Shown: positions 48,980 to 59,103, numbered from the stretch's first letter. The stretch: DNA of 64,000 bases from JAZBPO01 sp963691775 (GCA_963691775.1 OY829369.1:4030001-4094000), one strand, 5' to 3'. Notes: generated by a model not told the origin, from the sequence alone. Translations and numbers: made by a program.

Positions 48980-50206
48980 ATGCTTGAATCCAGCGATGCG
49001 GACGACGTCGCCGCGAGCGAAGGGGAGTGCTCGCCGGACGGGTCCGGTGAGGGCGACCGCGCGGACACCGCAAGCGTGCCTCTCGACGCGGAGGTGGCCG
49101 GCGAGCGCTCGCCGAGCGCCGGCACGCGCTTGCGGGAAGCTCGAGAGGCACGGGGGCTGTCGCAGGCGGATCTTGCAAGAACCCTTAACCTCCAGCTGCG
49201 TACTGTCGAGGCGCTTGAGTGCGACGACGACGCGCGGTTGCCGGGTCCGGCCTTCGTTCGTGGCTATCTTCGTTCTTATGCGCGCCTCATGGGCATGGAT
49301 CCTGAACCCCTGCTGGTCGATCATCAGACCCGCACGGGCGGCGTCGTGCCCGAGGTGCATGCATCGCCGCGGCTCGAGCGCGAAGACGCGCAGCCGGGTG
49401 TGCTGCGGCAGCGTCCTAGGCTGATCATGGTGATTGCCGCGCTCCTGCTGGCGCTGATCGGCTGTACGTGGCTGTTGCTCCAGCGTCCTGAGCTCTTCGA
49501 CACGATGCTCTCCTTGCACGCGGAACCGAGCGCAAGCGACGCCGCAGGCCGGAGCGTCGAACGCGCGCCGGCGCCGGCGGCTGTCGTTGACGGAGCTCGC
49601 GACGGGCTATCCGTCGCCGTTGCGCGCGTGAGGCTCGATTCTGCCCCGGCAATGACGCCCACTGATGACGGAGACGATGGCGAGCGCGCACTGCCTGTCG
49701 CCGCTGAGATTGATGTGGCGGCCGCGCCTGCAGGCGCGGTCCCCGATGAGGTGCGCAGGATCGCGACGGGCGGGGCCGACGCGAGACCGGCCGGCCCGCA
49801 GGACGCGCCGGCGGCGGGCGCGGCAGAGCTTCAAACCGGCGCGGCCGCAGTCCTCGTGACGACGGCGAATGCGATCGAGGACGACCTCAGCACCGAGGAA
49901 GACGGCGGCGACATCGTCAGGATTCGGAGCGTCGACGGCCGAAATCTGCGCGTCCTGGCGGGCGGCGATGAGCATCTGCGGTTCACCTTCGAAGGTGAGT
50001 GCTGGGTGCATGTCCGCGACGCGGAGGGTCAATCTGTCTATCAGGATCTGAACCGGAGCGGTGAGACGGTCGAGCTTTGGGGGCAGGCGCCCTTTCGTAT
50101 CCGCCTGGGCTATGCGCCAGCCGTTACGCTGATCTACAACGGATCGCGCGTCGCGTTGCGTCCGTTCACACGCAACGACGTTGCTAATCTGACGCTCGGA
50201 CGCTGA
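48980..50206 (+). CDS. rodZ: RodZ, cytoskeletal cell-shape protein
   Basis: A 408-residue bitopic protein. An acidic N-terminal stretch is followed by an XRE-type helix-turn-helix (48-105: LREAREARGLSQADLARTLNLQLRTVEALE) that binds MreB, a membrane segment (148-167), a long low-complexity periplasmic linker, and a DUF4115 beta domain (about 325-405: LRFTFEGECWVHVRDAEGQSVYQDLNRSGETVEL). It links MreB to the elongasome. The 45-residue acidic head before the HTH is longer than in E. coli; a GTG at 48953 is an alternative start. Confidence 0.9.
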   Translation: MLESSDADDVAASEGECSPDGSGEGDRADTASVPLDAEVAGERSPSAGTRLREAREARGLSQADLARTLNLQLRTVEALECDDDARLPGPAFVRGYLRSYARLMGMDPEPLLVDHQTRTGGVVPEVHASPRLEREDAQPGVLRQRPRLIMVIAALLLALIGCTWLLLQRPELFDTMLSLHAEPSASDAAGRSVERAPAPAAVVDGARDGLSVAVARVRLDSAPAMTPTDDGDDGERALPVAAEIDVAAAPAGAVPDEVRRIATGGADARPAGPQDAPAAGAAELQTGAAAVLVTTANAIEDDLSTEEDGGDIVRIRSVDGRNLRVLAGGDEHLRFTFEGECWVHVRDAEGQSVYQDLNRSGETVELWGQAPFRIRLGYAPAVTLIYNGSRVALRPFTRNDVANLTLGR

Positions 50207-50220
50207 AGGGAGGATCGCTC

Positions 50221-51336
50221 GTGTACTCGGACAATCCCATCCAACGCAGGCAAACGCGGCGGATCCACGTTGGCGACGTGCCGGTCGGCGGTGGCGCGCC
50301 GATCGCCGTCCAGAGCATGACGAATACAGAGACAACGGATGTTGAGGCGACCGTTGCGCAGATCCGCGCGCTCGAGGACGCAGGGGCGGATATCGTCCGC
50401 GTTTCCACGCCGTCCATGGAGGCTGCCGAGGCCTTCGGCGTCATCCGCGAGCGGGTTCGGGTGCCGCTTGTCGCCGACATTCACTACGACTATCGGATCG
50501 CGCTCAGGGTGCTCGAGCTCGGCGTCGATTGTGTGCGCATCAACCCCGGCAACATTGGTGCAGACGAGCGCGTGCGCGCCGTTGTTTCGTCCTGTCGCGA
50601 TCGCGGTGTGCCCATCCGCATCGGGGTCAACGCAGGCTCTCTTGGCAAGCGCCTGCTGAAGAAATACGACAACGAGCCCTGTCCCGAAGCCATGGTCGAG
50701 TCCGCGCTCTATCACATGGACATTCTCGAGCGATTGGATTTCCACGACTACAAGATTTCGCTGAAGGCATCGGACATCTTCATGACCGTAGACGCCTATC
50801 GCCGACTCGCCTCGCAGACCGACAAGCCCTTTCATCTCGGTATCACTGAGGCCGGGGGGCTGCGATCGGGCACGGTCAAGTCGGCGATCGGCCTTGGCAT
50901 GCTGCTCTACGAGGGCATCGGTGACACGCTGCGCGTGTCGCTTGCGGCTGATCCCGTCGAGGAGATCAAGGTTGGCTTCGACACGCTGAAGTCGTTACGC
51001 CTGCGCACGCGCGGCATCAATTTCGTTGCCTGCCCGAGCTGCTCACGCCAGAACTTCGATGTCATCGGGACCATGAACGAGCTCGAAAAGCGCCTTGAGG
51101 ACGTCACCATTCCGATGGACGTCGCGGTCATCGGCTGCGTGGTGAACGGGCCGGGCGAGGCCCTGAAGGCAGAGGTGGGCCTCACCGGTGCGCCCGCGCA
51201 ATCGCTTGTCTATCTCGACGGAAAGCCGGCGAAGAAGCTGCCGAATGAGGACTTGGTCGACGCGCTCGAGCGCGTTGTGCGCGAACGCCTCGAAGAAAAA
51301 GCGGCCCAGGAAGCCGACATCATCGCGCGCGACTGA
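50221..51336 (+). CDS. ispG: 4-hydroxy-3-methylbut-2-enyl diphosphate synthase
   Basis: A 371-residue enzyme of the MEP isoprenoid pathway, converting MEcPP to HMBPP. It has the TIM-barrel segment SMTNTETTDVEATVAQI, VADIHYDYRIAL, RINPGNIG, and the [4Fe-4S] ligands in FVACPSCSRQ and the VIGCVVNGPGEA loop. It starts at GTG after GGGAGG, 14 bp from rodZ. The order rodZ-ispG-hisS is conserved in the class. Confidence 0.97.
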   Translation: MYSDNPIQRRQTRRIHVGDVPVGGGAPIAVQSMTNTETTDVEATVAQIRALEDAGADIVRVSTPSMEAAEAFGVIRERVRVPLVADIHYDYRIALRVLELGVDCVRINPGNIGADERVRAVVSSCRDRGVPIRIGVNAGSLGKRLLKKYDNEPCPEAMVESALYHMDILERLDFHDYKISLKASDIFMTVDAYRRLASQTDKPFHLGITEAGGLRSGTVKSAIGLGMLLYEGIGDTLRVSLAADPVEEIKVGFDTLKSLRLRTRGINFVACPSCSRQNFDVIGTMNELEKRLEDVTIPMDVAVIGCVVNGPGEALKAEVGLTGAPAQSLVYLDGKPAKKLPNEDLVDALERVVRERLEEKAAQEADIIARD

Positions 51337-51358
51337 GCGCCGCCGGAGACCATGTCCC

Positions 51359-52636
51359 ATGAGTAAGCTTCAATCGGTGCGCGGCATGCAGGACGTGCTC
51401 CCCGGCGACAGCGCGCGCTGGCGCTGGGTCGAGGACCGTGTCGCCGACGTGCTCGACCGATTCGGCTATCGACAGATTCGCATGCCGCTCCTGGAAGACA
51501 CGCGCCTGTTCGCTCGTGGCGTCGGCGAGACCTCGGACATCGTCGAGAAGGAGATGTATACCTTTGACGATCGCGGGGGCGATTCGGTCACCCTGCGTCC
51601 CGAAGGGACTGCCGGTTGCGTTCGGGCCTGCGAGCAGCATGGCCTGCTGTACAACCAGACCCAACGACTCTGGTACCGAGGCCCGATGTTCCGTTACGAG
51701 CGTCCGCAGAAAGGACGCTATCGCCAGTTCGAGCAGATCGGGGTCGAGTGTTTCGGGCTTGCCGGGCCGGACATCGACTTCGAGCTGTTGCAATTGACCG
51801 CTGAACTCTGGCGTGTGCTCGGCGTCGATCAGGCGGTGCGTCTGGAGCTCAATACGCTCGGCACGTCCGAAGCAAGATCGGCCTGGCGCGGGGCGCTCGT
51901 CGACTATCTTCGTCCCTTCGAGGCGGAGCTCGACGAAGACAGTCGCCGGCGCCTCGAGCGCAATCCGATGCGCATCTTCGACTCCAAGGTCGAGCGCACG
52001 AGAGAGATCATCGCGGGCGCGCCGGCCTTCGATCATTGGCTTGACGCTGACTCGCGCGCGCACTTCGAGCATTTGCAGGAGCGCCTCGCGGGGGCGGGCA
52101 TCGAGGCCGTGATCAACCCGATGCTGGTCCGCGGGCTCGATTACTACAGCCGTACGGTGTTCGAGTGGACCACCGAAGCGCTCGGTGCCCAGGGCACGGT
52201 CTGCGGTGGAGGTCGCTACGACGGCCTTGTCGAACTACTCGGCGGTCGGCCCACGCCCGGCATTGGTTTCGCGATGGGGATCGATCGACTGTTGCTGCTT
52301 GCGCAGGCATGCGCTTCGCTGCCTGAAGACATCGATCGCGCAGTCGACGCCTACCTCGTGCCCATGGACGACGCGGCGAGCGGCGCTGCCTTCGAGCTGG
52401 CGGGGCACCTGCGAAGCGCCCTTCCGCGTCTGCGCGTGCAGGTGCACTGCGGCGGCGGCAAGGTCAAGGCGCGCATGAAGCGTGCGGACGGCAGCGGTGC
52501 CGAGATGGCGCTGCTCCTTGGAGAAGATGAACTTGCTTCAGGGACCGTGACCTTGAAGCACCTGCGCACGGATGACGCGCAACAGACGTTGACGCGCGCA
52601 GCGTTGATCGATCAACTGCGCGGCCCATATGGCTGA
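51359..52636 (+). CDS. hisS: Histidine-tRNA ligase
   Basis: A 425-residue class-II synthetase. It has MSKLQSVRGMQDVLP at the start, TLRPEGTAGCVRA, motif 2 FRYERPQKGRYRQFEQIGVE, the histidine-specific loop RGLDYYSRTVFEW, motif 3 (GIGFAMGIDRLLLL) and a C-terminal anticodon-binding domain. It charges tRNA-His. Start 51359 is 22 bp after ispG; the frame is open upstream inside ispG. It precedes yfgM. Confidence 0.97.
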   Translation: MSKLQSVRGMQDVLPGDSARWRWVEDRVADVLDRFGYRQIRMPLLEDTRLFARGVGETSDIVEKEMYTFDDRGGDSVTLRPEGTAGCVRACEQHGLLYNQTQRLWYRGPMFRYERPQKGRYRQFEQIGVECFGLAGPDIDFELLQLTAELWRVLGVDQAVRLELNTLGTSEARSAWRGALVDYLRPFEAELDEDSRRRLERNPMRIFDSKVERTREIIAGAPAFDHWLDADSRAHFEHLQERLAGAGIEAVINPMLVRGLDYYSRTVFEWTTEALGAQGTVCGGGRYDGLVELLGGRPTPGIGFAMGIDRLLLLAQACASLPEDIDRAVDAYLVPMDDAASGAAFELAGHLRSALPRLRVQVHCGGGKVKARMKRADGSGAEMALLLGEDELASGTVTLKHLRTDDAQQTLTRAALIDQLRGPYG

Positions 52637-52701
52637 ACGTTTCGATCCCACGCCCGAGCGGGCGGGGTGCGTTGGGCCGCATGTTTCGGAGAGCAAGACC
52701 C

Positions 52702-53364
52702 GTGAGTGAGTACCGCAGCGACGAGGAAACCGTCGAACAGATCCAGCGCTTCTGGCGCGAGAACGGCATTTCGCTTGTCGTGACCGTTGTCCTGGCGCTT
52801 GGCGGCGTCCTGGGTTGGCGTGCCTGGCAGGACGCGCAGGCAGCGGAAATCGGTGCGGCGTCGGCGAGCTACAGCGCCTGGAGCGATGCGCTGCTTGAAG
52901 ATGAAGGTGATGCGAAAGCGGCTGCGGACGCCCTCCGCGAGGCGCACCCGAACTCGGCCTACGTGAGTCTGATCGGCTTTCAGGAAGCTCAGCAAGCGGT
53001 CCTCGCGGGAGACCTGGACGCGGCTCGCCGCGCTCTGATCGGCGTACTCGGGGCTGAGCTTCCGGCAGCGTTCCATGACGTTGCTCGCATGCGTCTTGCG
53101 CGGCTCGAGCTTGCGGCCGATGACCCATCGGCGGCGCTCGCGCGCCTCGACGGGATCGCGGGCAGCGACGATCTCGTTGCGGCTCTTGAGCTCCGCGGTG
53201 ACGCCAACGTCGCCCTGGGTGACCTGGCGGCAGCGCGCGCGGCGTATGCCGCGGCGATCGATGCAGCAGAGCGCACCGGCTCCGCCGGTCGACCTCTGCT
53301 GGAGATGAAGCGAGATGATCTGGCGCCGACGCCCGTCGTCGCTGGTGCGTCGGAGACGCTCTGA
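52702..53364 (+). CDS. yfgM: YfgM family TPR-like membrane protein
   Basis: A 220-residue inner-membrane protein. A short cytoplasmic N terminus (SDEETVEQIQRFWRENG) precedes one membrane segment (ISLVVTVVLALGGVLGWRAW) and a periplasmic TPR-like domain. YfgM acts with PpiD at the Sec translocon and modulates RcsB in enterics. The GTG at 52702 is preceded by GGAGAG; a longer frame from 52672 is possible. It overlaps bamB by one base. Confidence 0.9.
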   Translation: MSEYRSDEETVEQIQRFWRENGISLVVTVVLALGGVLGWRAWQDAQAAEIGAASASYSAWSDALLEDEGDAKAAADALREAHPNSAYVSLIGFQEAQQAVLAGDLDAARRALIGVLGAELPAAFHDVARMRLARLELAADDPSAALARLDGIAGSDDLVAALELRGDANVALGDLAAARAAYAAAIDAAERTGSAGRPLLEMKRDDLAPTPVVAGASETL

Positions 53365-54623
53365 TGACTGAAGTTTCCGCCCGGCCGGCGTTCTGGTCGC
53401 GCTGCCTGGTTCTGTGCTCCGTTCTCGGCCTCTGCGGCTGCAGCACGCTGAGTTCGCTGAATCCTTTTGGTGGCGATGATGATGAGCTCGGTCCCGCGCC
53501 GCTTATGGACTTCGAGCCCGAGGGCCGCGTCACGGAACTCTGGGACGCGCGGATCGGAGAGGGGCTCGGCAATCGCTACACGCGCATCCGGCCGGCCATC
53601 GACGACGATGTTCTCTACGTAGCGGATGCCTACGGCATCGTCGAAGCGCGTGATCTCGCAACCGGTGACCGCCGCTGGCAGACGCGCGTCGGTCGTCCGG
53701 ACGGCTCCGTCCTCGGTAATCTCGTGTTCTGGGGGCGTGATGACGATGGCGGAAGTTTTGTCACCGGCGGCGTCGGGCTCGGTGAGGATCGGCTGTTTCT
53801 CGGCACGGAGGACGGCGAACTGATTTCGCTGCGGACCGAGGACGGCAGCGAGGTCTGGCGAACGCAGATGTCGAGCGAGGTGCTTGCGCCTGCAGCGGCA
53901 GGGGACGGTCAGGTATTCGCCATGACGCTGGACGGTCGTCTCACGGCGTTGTCGCTGAGCGACGGCGCGCGCAACTGGTCCTACGACACTCAGGTACCAG
54001 TGCTCACCCTGCGCGGTACGAGTACGCCCGTGTACAGCGACCCCATCATTTTCGCTGGTTTTGCTAACGGTCGCCTGACGGCGCTGCGCGGCGAAAGCGG
54101 CGAGGTCATCTGGGAGCATGTGGTCGCGCTGCCCAGTGGCCGATCGGAGCTCGAGCGGATCTCTGACCTCGATGCGTCGCCCCTTATCACGCCGGCGGGC
54201 GCATTCATTGCGAGCTATCAGGGCGCGATCAAGTCGCTCCGCCTGCTCGACGGCTCTGTGCAGTGGGAGCGTCCTGTCTCAACGTTCTCCGAGCTTGCCG
54301 AGGGTTATGGCCAGATCTACAACACGGATGAAGAAGGCATCATCCGCGCGTTCGACCAGGTGTCCGGCAACGTTGTCTGGGAACAGGGCGGTCTGATTCG
54401 TCGCGGCGTGACCGGCCCGGCCGTGTTCGGCCCCTGGCTGGCTGTGGGTGACTTTGAAGGCTACGTCCACCTCTTTGCGCAGTCGGACGGTCGTCCCGTG
54501 GCGCGTCTGAAGGTTGATGGAGACGGCATTCGAAACTCGCCCGTTGCCGTCGATGATCGGCTGATCGTGCAGGGCAACGGCGGCCGTCTGGGCGTCTACC
54601 GCTTCCAGCGCGGCGAGCGCTGA
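53364..54623 (+). CDS. bamB: Outer-membrane protein assembly factor BamB
   Basis: A 419-residue lipoprotein with lipobox LCGC (acylated C26). The body is a PQQ-like eight-bladed beta propeller with repeated blades such as GDRRWQTRVGRPDGSVLG, GSEVWRTQMSSEVLAPA, LRLLDGSVQWERP and NVVWEQGGLIRRG. It binds BamA and assists beta-barrel insertion. The one-base overlap with yfgM and 16-bp gap to der give the standard yfgM-bamB-der order. Confidence 0.95.
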   Translation: MTEVSARPAFWSRCLVLCSVLGLCGCSTLSSLNPFGGDDDELGPAPLMDFEPEGRVTELWDARIGEGLGNRYTRIRPAIDDDVLYVADAYGIVEARDLATGDRRWQTRVGRPDGSVLGNLVFWGRDDDGGSFVTGGVGLGEDRLFLGTEDGELISLRTEDGSEVWRTQMSSEVLAPAAAGDGQVFAMTLDGRLTALSLSDGARNWSYDTQVPVLTLRGTSTPVYSDPIIFAGFANGRLTALRGESGEVIWEHVVALPSGRSELERISDLDASPLITPAGAFIASYQGAIKSLRLLDGSVQWERPVSTFSELAEGYGQIYNTDEEGIIRAFDQVSGNVVWEQGGLIRRGVTGPAVFGPWLAVGDFEGYVHLFAQSDGRPVARLKVDGDGIRNSPVAVDDRLIVQGNGGRLGVYRFQRGER

Positions 54624-54639
54624 GGTCGAGTCGGCGCTC

Positions 54640-56037
54640 ATGGCTCGCGTCATTGCGCTCGTCGGCCGACCGAACGTCGGTAAATCGACGCTCTTCAATC
54701 GCCTCACCCGCTCGCGCGATGCTCTAGTTGCGGACTTTCCCGGCCTGACGCGCGATCGCCAATACGGTCTTGCGCGCCTCGACGATGGCCCCTGCATTGT
54801 CATCGACACGGGCGGACTTTCCGGCGAAGAGGCCGGCATCGACGAGGCCATGGCGAAGCAGACGCTCGCTGCGGTCGAAGAAGCCGATCTGGTGCTGCTC
54901 ATGGTCGATGCGCGTTCGGGCATTTCAGCGGGCGATACCCTGATCGCCGATCGGCTGCGACGCATGGGCCGCGATGCCCTTCTCGTCCTCAACAAGGTGG
55001 ATGGCGTCGGGGATGAGGCGGCGCTGGCGGAGTTCGCCGAGCTCGGATTCTCCGATGTGTTTCCTGCGTCCGCGGCGCACGGGCGCGGTATGCGTCAGCT
55101 CATGGAGACGATTGGTGAACGTCTTCCCCCCGAGGACGCAGGGGCCGATGAGGCATTCATCCGCGGTATTGCCATTGGTGTTGTCGGGCGACCGAACGTC
55201 GGCAAGTCCACCTTGGTCAATCGCCTCCTCGGCGAGGACCGGGTTGTCGTCTACGACGAGGCCGGAACGACGCGAGACTCGATCTACATTCCCTACGATC
55301 GGGACGGTGAGCCCTACACGCTGATCGACACTGCCGGGGTGCGCCGACGAGGGCGCATCGGTGAGTCGGTCGAGAAGTTCAGCGTCGTGAAGACCCTCGA
55401 GGCCATCGATCGGGCTTCCGTCGTCGTATTGGTGGTCGATGCGCGCGAAGGGCTTGTGGAACAGGATCTGCACCTGCTCGGTACGATTATCGAGCATGGC
55501 CGAGCGGTGGTCCTCGCCGTGAACAAATGGGACGGGATGACGCCGGAGCAGCGCGATCAGGTGCGCAGGGAACTCGATCGCAAGCTCGACTTCGCCCCCT
55601 GGATCCGAATACACCTTATCTCCGCGCTGCATGGTTCGGGCGTTGGCAAGCTCTATGATGCGGTGGGCGAAGCGGATGCCGCGGCCGGTATCGACTTCGC
55701 AACGCCCAAGCTGACCGCGACGCTTGAGGAGGCGGTTCGCGAGCATACGCCACCGCTTCGCCAGGGGCGGCGCATCAAGCTTCGCTATGCGCACCAGGGG
55801 GGCTCAAGGCCACCGGTAATCGTCGTGCACGGCACGCAGACCGAGCATCTGCCTGCCTCCTACCAGCGTTTCCTGGAGAACCGGTTTCGGCAGCGCTTCG
55901 GTCTCGTGGGAACGCCAATCCGCGTCGAGTTTCGCAGCGGTTCGAACCCCTATGCCGGGCGTCGGAACACGCTGACGCCACGGCAGGAACGCAAGCGCAA
56001 GCGGATGATGAAGCACATCAAGAAGCGCTCGCGCTAA
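54640..56037 (+). CDS. der: Ribosome-assembly GTPase Der (EngA)
   Basis: A 465-residue protein with two tandem GTPase domains, each with a P-loop GRPNVGKST (9-17 and 183-191). DTGGLSG and DTAGVRRRGRI are the G3 motifs, NKVDGV and NKWDGM the G4 motifs. A C-terminal KH-like domain follows (IKLRYAHQGGSRPPVIVVHG ... RVEFRSGSNPYAGRRN). It acts in 50S subunit maturation. Its 3' end overlaps the convergent xseA by 20 bp. Confidence 0.97.
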   Translation: MARVIALVGRPNVGKSTLFNRLTRSRDALVADFPGLTRDRQYGLARLDDGPCIVIDTGGLSGEEAGIDEAMAKQTLAAVEEADLVLLMVDARSGISAGDTLIADRLRRMGRDALLVLNKVDGVGDEAALAEFAELGFSDVFPASAAHGRGMRQLMETIGERLPPEDAGADEAFIRGIAIGVVGRPNVGKSTLVNRLLGEDRVVVYDEAGTTRDSIYIPYDRDGEPYTLIDTAGVRRRGRIGESVEKFSVVKTLEAIDRASVVVLVVDAREGLVEQDLHLLGTIIEHGRAVVLAVNKWDGMTPEQRDQVRRELDRKLDFAPWIRIHLISALHGSGVGKLYDAVGEADAAAGIDFATPKLTATLEEAVREHTPPLRQGRRIKLRYAHQGGSRPPVIVVHGTQTEHLPASYQRFLENRFRQRFGLVGTPIRVEFRSGSNPYAGRRNTLTPRQERKRKRMMKHIKKRSR

Positions 56038-57505
56038 CCTCAGCGTCGGGGTCGGCTTCGATGTCGATCTCGCGAACCTCGACCTGTATCCGCCCTTCGG
56101 CCAATTGCGCCGTCAGGCGTTCGCCGATCTCGGCGTCGCGCGCGCGCTTCAGGACTTCCCCGAAGCGCGCATCTTCCTCGGCGGGGCGCGCGAGGATGGC
56201 ATAGCCGCGTTCGACCACACCCAGAGGGCTCAACGCCTGCAGCGCGCGGGACAGGCGCTCGAGTTCCGATCGGGCGAGCGCGTCACGCCGCGCCATCGCT
56301 GCCCTCAGCCGGCGTTCGAGCGCGTTGATCGCCAGGGCGCGACGAGCCGTGTCGCGTCGCGGATCGAGCTGAGTGAGGCGTCGCTGCAGCGCCGACAGCC
56401 CATCTTTACCGCGCGACAGGCGTGCGCGAGGGCTCAGGGTGCGTAGGCGGCGTGCAAGGTTTCTCAGTTGCTCGCTCCGCCGCGCCATGCGTGCGTGCTG
56501 TTGTCGCTCAAGGCGGAGGCCGAGCTCGTCAACGCGCTGTGTCCGCTCCGCGATCAAGGTTGCGGGATCGCGCAGGCGTGCCCGGCGGGTGGCGAGTGCC
56601 GTTTCCACCGCGTCCAGCTGCCGGCGCTGCGCGAGCGTCATGGCGCGGCTCAGACTGAGCACGCGGCGCTTCCAGGCACTGGCATCCGGCGTCGCGAGCT
56701 CCGCGGCAGCGGAGGGCGTGGGCGCGCGTAAATCGGCAATGAAATCAGCGATGGTGAAGTCCGTCTCGTGGCCCACGGCCGAAATGACGGGTACCGGGCA
56801 GGCAGCTATTGAGCGCGCGACGCCCTCATCGTTGAAGCACCAGAGATCCTCGAGGGAGCCGCCACCGCGACCGGTGATTACGACGTCCGGCGCGATGTCC
56901 GGAGTCCCGCACATGCGCTCGATGCGTCTGAACGCCGCAATGAGCTCTGCGGGTGCTGCCTCACCCTGTACGGCAGAGGGCAGAAGCACGATCTCGGCGA
57001 GGGGCCAGCGCCGTCCGAGGACGGTAAGCAAGTCGCGCACGGCGGCGCCGCTGGGCGAAGTGATCAATGCGATCCTGTGCGGCGCCGCCGGCAGTGGGCG
57101 CTTGCGGGCGTCTTCGAAGAGACCTTCATCTGCAAGGCGCCGACGCAGTTGTTCGAAAGCGAGCCGCAGGGCGCCTTCACCGGCGGGCTCCATGGACTCG
57201 ACGATGAGCTGAAACTCGCCGCGCCCCGTGTAGAGGCTGACGCGCGCACGGAGCAGTAGTCTGCCGCCGGCCTCGGGCGTGAAGGGGACGCGCGTGTTCC
57301 TGCCCTTGAACATGGCGCAGCGCACCTGGGCTGTGCGGTCCTTGAGGGTGAAGTACCAGTGGCCGGATGCGGGGCGAGAGAAGTTTGAAAGCTCGCCCTC
57401 TATCCAGACCAGACCGAAGCGTTCCTCCAGCGTGATCTGCGCTTCTGCGTTCAGCATCGAGGGCGTAAGGATGCGCCGCGTCGGATCGTCGGAAAGGGGG
57501 CTCAT
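56018..57505 (-). CDS. xseA: Exodeoxyribonuclease VII large subunit
   Basis: A 495-residue protein. It has an N-terminal OB fold (FGLVWIEGELSNFSRPASGHWYFTLKDRTAQVRCAMF), then the catalytic domain with HRIALITSPSGAAVRD, DVVITGRGGGSLEDLWCFNDE and PVISAVGHETDFTIADF, and a long C-terminal coiled coil. With XseB it degrades single-stranded DNA from both ends. ATG 57505 is used; the frame continues to 57559. It is divergent from guaB across 128 bp. xseB is not in the window. Confidence 0.95.
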   Translation of the reverse strand: MSPLSDDPTRRILTPSMLNAEAQITLEERFGLVWIEGELSNFSRPASGHWYFTLKDRTAQVRCAMFKGRNTRVPFTPEAGGRLLLRARVSLYTGRGEFQLIVESMEPAGEGALRLAFEQLRRRLADEGLFEDARKRPLPAAPHRIALITSPSGAAVRDLLTVLGRRWPLAEIVLLPSAVQGEAAPAELIAAFRRIERMCGTPDIAPDVVITGRGGGSLEDLWCFNDEGVARSIAACPVPVISAVGHETDFTIADFIADLRAPTPSAAAELATPDASAWKRRVLSLSRAMTLAQRRQLDAVETALATRRARLRDPATLIAERTQRVDELGLRLERQQHARMARRSEQLRNLARRLRTLSPRARLSRGKDGLSALQRRLTQLDPRRDTARRALAINALERRLRAAMARRDALARSELERLSRALQALSPLGVVERGYAILARPAEEDARFGEVLKRARDAEIGERLTAQLAEGRIQVEVREIDIEADPDAEVSASAS

Positions 57506-57577
57506 CAGCGTGATGCTAGGGAGCCGGGAGGGCGGGCGTCCAGCACCTTCGATCCGCACCTTCGATCGCAGTGAGTG

Positions 57578-57606
57578 TTTACGGCGCGGGCGCCGGCGCG
57601 TAGAGT
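57578..57606 (+). promoter_or_regulatory. Candidate sigma-70 promoter of guaB
   Basis: TTTACG (57578-57583) and TAGAGT (57601-57606) are separated by exactly 17 bases, 27 bases before the guaB start. The spacer is a GC-only run with an internal GGCGCC palindrome, which suggests stringent-type control as known for gua promoters; that is inference. Confidence 0.45.
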
Positions 57607-57633
57607 TGCGCGCTTATTTTTGAGGGGGCCACC

Positions 57634-59103
57634 ATGCTGCGGATCGCCCACGACGCTCTTACGTTCGATGACGTTCTGCTCCTGCCTGCCTACTCCGAAG
57701 TCCTGCCCTCGCAAGTCTCCACCGCCTCTCGCCTGACCCGGAACATCGAGCTTCAGATACCGCTCGTTTCCGCCGCCATGGATACGGTGACGGAAGCCCG
57801 GCTTGCGATTGCCATCGCGCAGGAAGGCGGCATCGGCATTGTTCACAAGAACATGACGATCGAGCAGCAGGCGCGCGAGGTGCGGGCCGTGAAGAAGTAC
57901 GAGTCGGGGGTGATCAAGGACCCGATCACGATCGGCCCGGACGCCACGATCGGTCAATTGGTCGAGTTGACGCGCGAACGCGGGATCTCCGGCGTGCCCG
58001 TTGTTTCCGGCGACGCGCTCCTGGGCATCATTACCAGTCGCGACGTGCGTTTCGAGTCGCGCATGGAATCGCCCGTGCGCGACGTCATGACGGCGCGGGA
58101 GAATCTCGTGACGGCGTCCGAAGGTGCTCCTGCCGAACAGATCCGGGAGCTGCTGCACCGTCATCGCATCGAGAAGGTGCTGCTGGTAAACGATGCCTTT
58201 GAATTGCGCGGTATGGTGACCGTAAAGGACATCAACAAGGCGCAGATGTACCCGTCGGCTTGCAAGGATGCGGACGGCCGGCTCCGCGTCGGCGCCTCCG
58301 TTGGGACGTCTGCGGAAACCGAGGCGCGCGTCGCCGCACTCGTCGAGGCGGGCGTCGACGTCATCGTTGTCGATACGGCGCACGGCCATTCCCGCGGAGT
58401 CCTTGATCGCGTTCGCTGGGTGAAAGAGAAGTTCCCCGATCTCGATGTGATTGGTGGCAACGTCGCGACTGCTGCGGCCGCCCGCGCGCTCGCTGAAGCG
58501 GGTGCGGACTGCGTCAAGGTCGGTATTGGCCCCGGATCGATCTGCACCACCCGTATCGTCACTGGCATTGGCGTGCCGCAGATCACCGCCGTTGCCGAAG
58601 TGGCAGCGGCCCTCGCGGAATTCGACGTGCCCCTCATCGCCGATGGCGGTATCCGCTACTCGGGCGACGTCGCGAAAGCCATTGCCGCGGGCGCGCACTG
58701 CGTGATGATCGGTAGCCTGCTTGCGGGCACCGAAGAAGCGCCGGGCGAGGTCGAGCTGTTCCAGGGGCGGACCTACAAGGCCTATCGCGGCATGGGCTCC
58801 CTCGGCGCCATGGCGCAAAGCAACGGCTCGTCCGATCGCTATTTCCAGGGCTCCGAGCGAGATGCGTCCAAGCTCGTGCCCGAGGGGATCGAGGGCCGCG
58901 TGCCTTACAAGGGCGCAATGGGCGCCATCGTCCATCAGCTCGTAGGTGGACTCCGGTCCTCCATGGGCTACACCGGTTCGCCGGACATCGACACGATGCG
59001 CACGCGACCCGAGTTTTCCCGCGTGACGCACGCAAGCATGATCGAGAGCCATGTCCACGACGTGGCGATCACCAAGGAGCCGCCGAACTACCCGCTCAGC
59101 TGA
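57634..59103 (+). CDS. guaB: Inosine-5'-monophosphate dehydrogenase
   Basis: A 489-residue enzyme. A TIM barrel (LTFDDVLLLPAYSEVLP at the start) is interrupted by two CBS domains at about 95-205 (SGVIKDPITIG, PVRDVMTARENLVTA). GPGSICTTRIVTG holds the catalytic C304; the flap and YRGMGSLGAM follow. It makes XMP from IMP with NAD+, the committed step to guanine nucleotides. GAGGGGG precedes the ATG. It leads the guaB-guaA unit. Confidence 0.97.
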   Translation: MLRIAHDALTFDDVLLLPAYSEVLPSQVSTASRLTRNIELQIPLVSAAMDTVTEARLAIAIAQEGGIGIVHKNMTIEQQAREVRAVKKYESGVIKDPITIGPDATIGQLVELTRERGISGVPVVSGDALLGIITSRDVRFESRMESPVRDVMTARENLVTASEGAPAEQIRELLHRHRIEKVLLVNDAFELRGMVTVKDINKAQMYPSACKDADGRLRVGASVGTSAETEARVAALVEAGVDVIVVDTAHGHSRGVLDRVRWVKEKFPDLDVIGGNVATAAAARALAEAGADCVKVGIGPGSICTTRIVTGIGVPQITAVAEVAAALAEFDVPLIADGGIRYSGDVAKAIAAGAHCVMIGSLLAGTEEAPGEVELFQGRTYKAYRGMGSLGAMAQSNGSSDRYFQGSERDASKLVPEGIEGRVPYKGAMGAIVHQLVGGLRSSMGYTGSPDIDTMRTRPEFSRVTHASMIESHVHDVAITKEPPNYPLS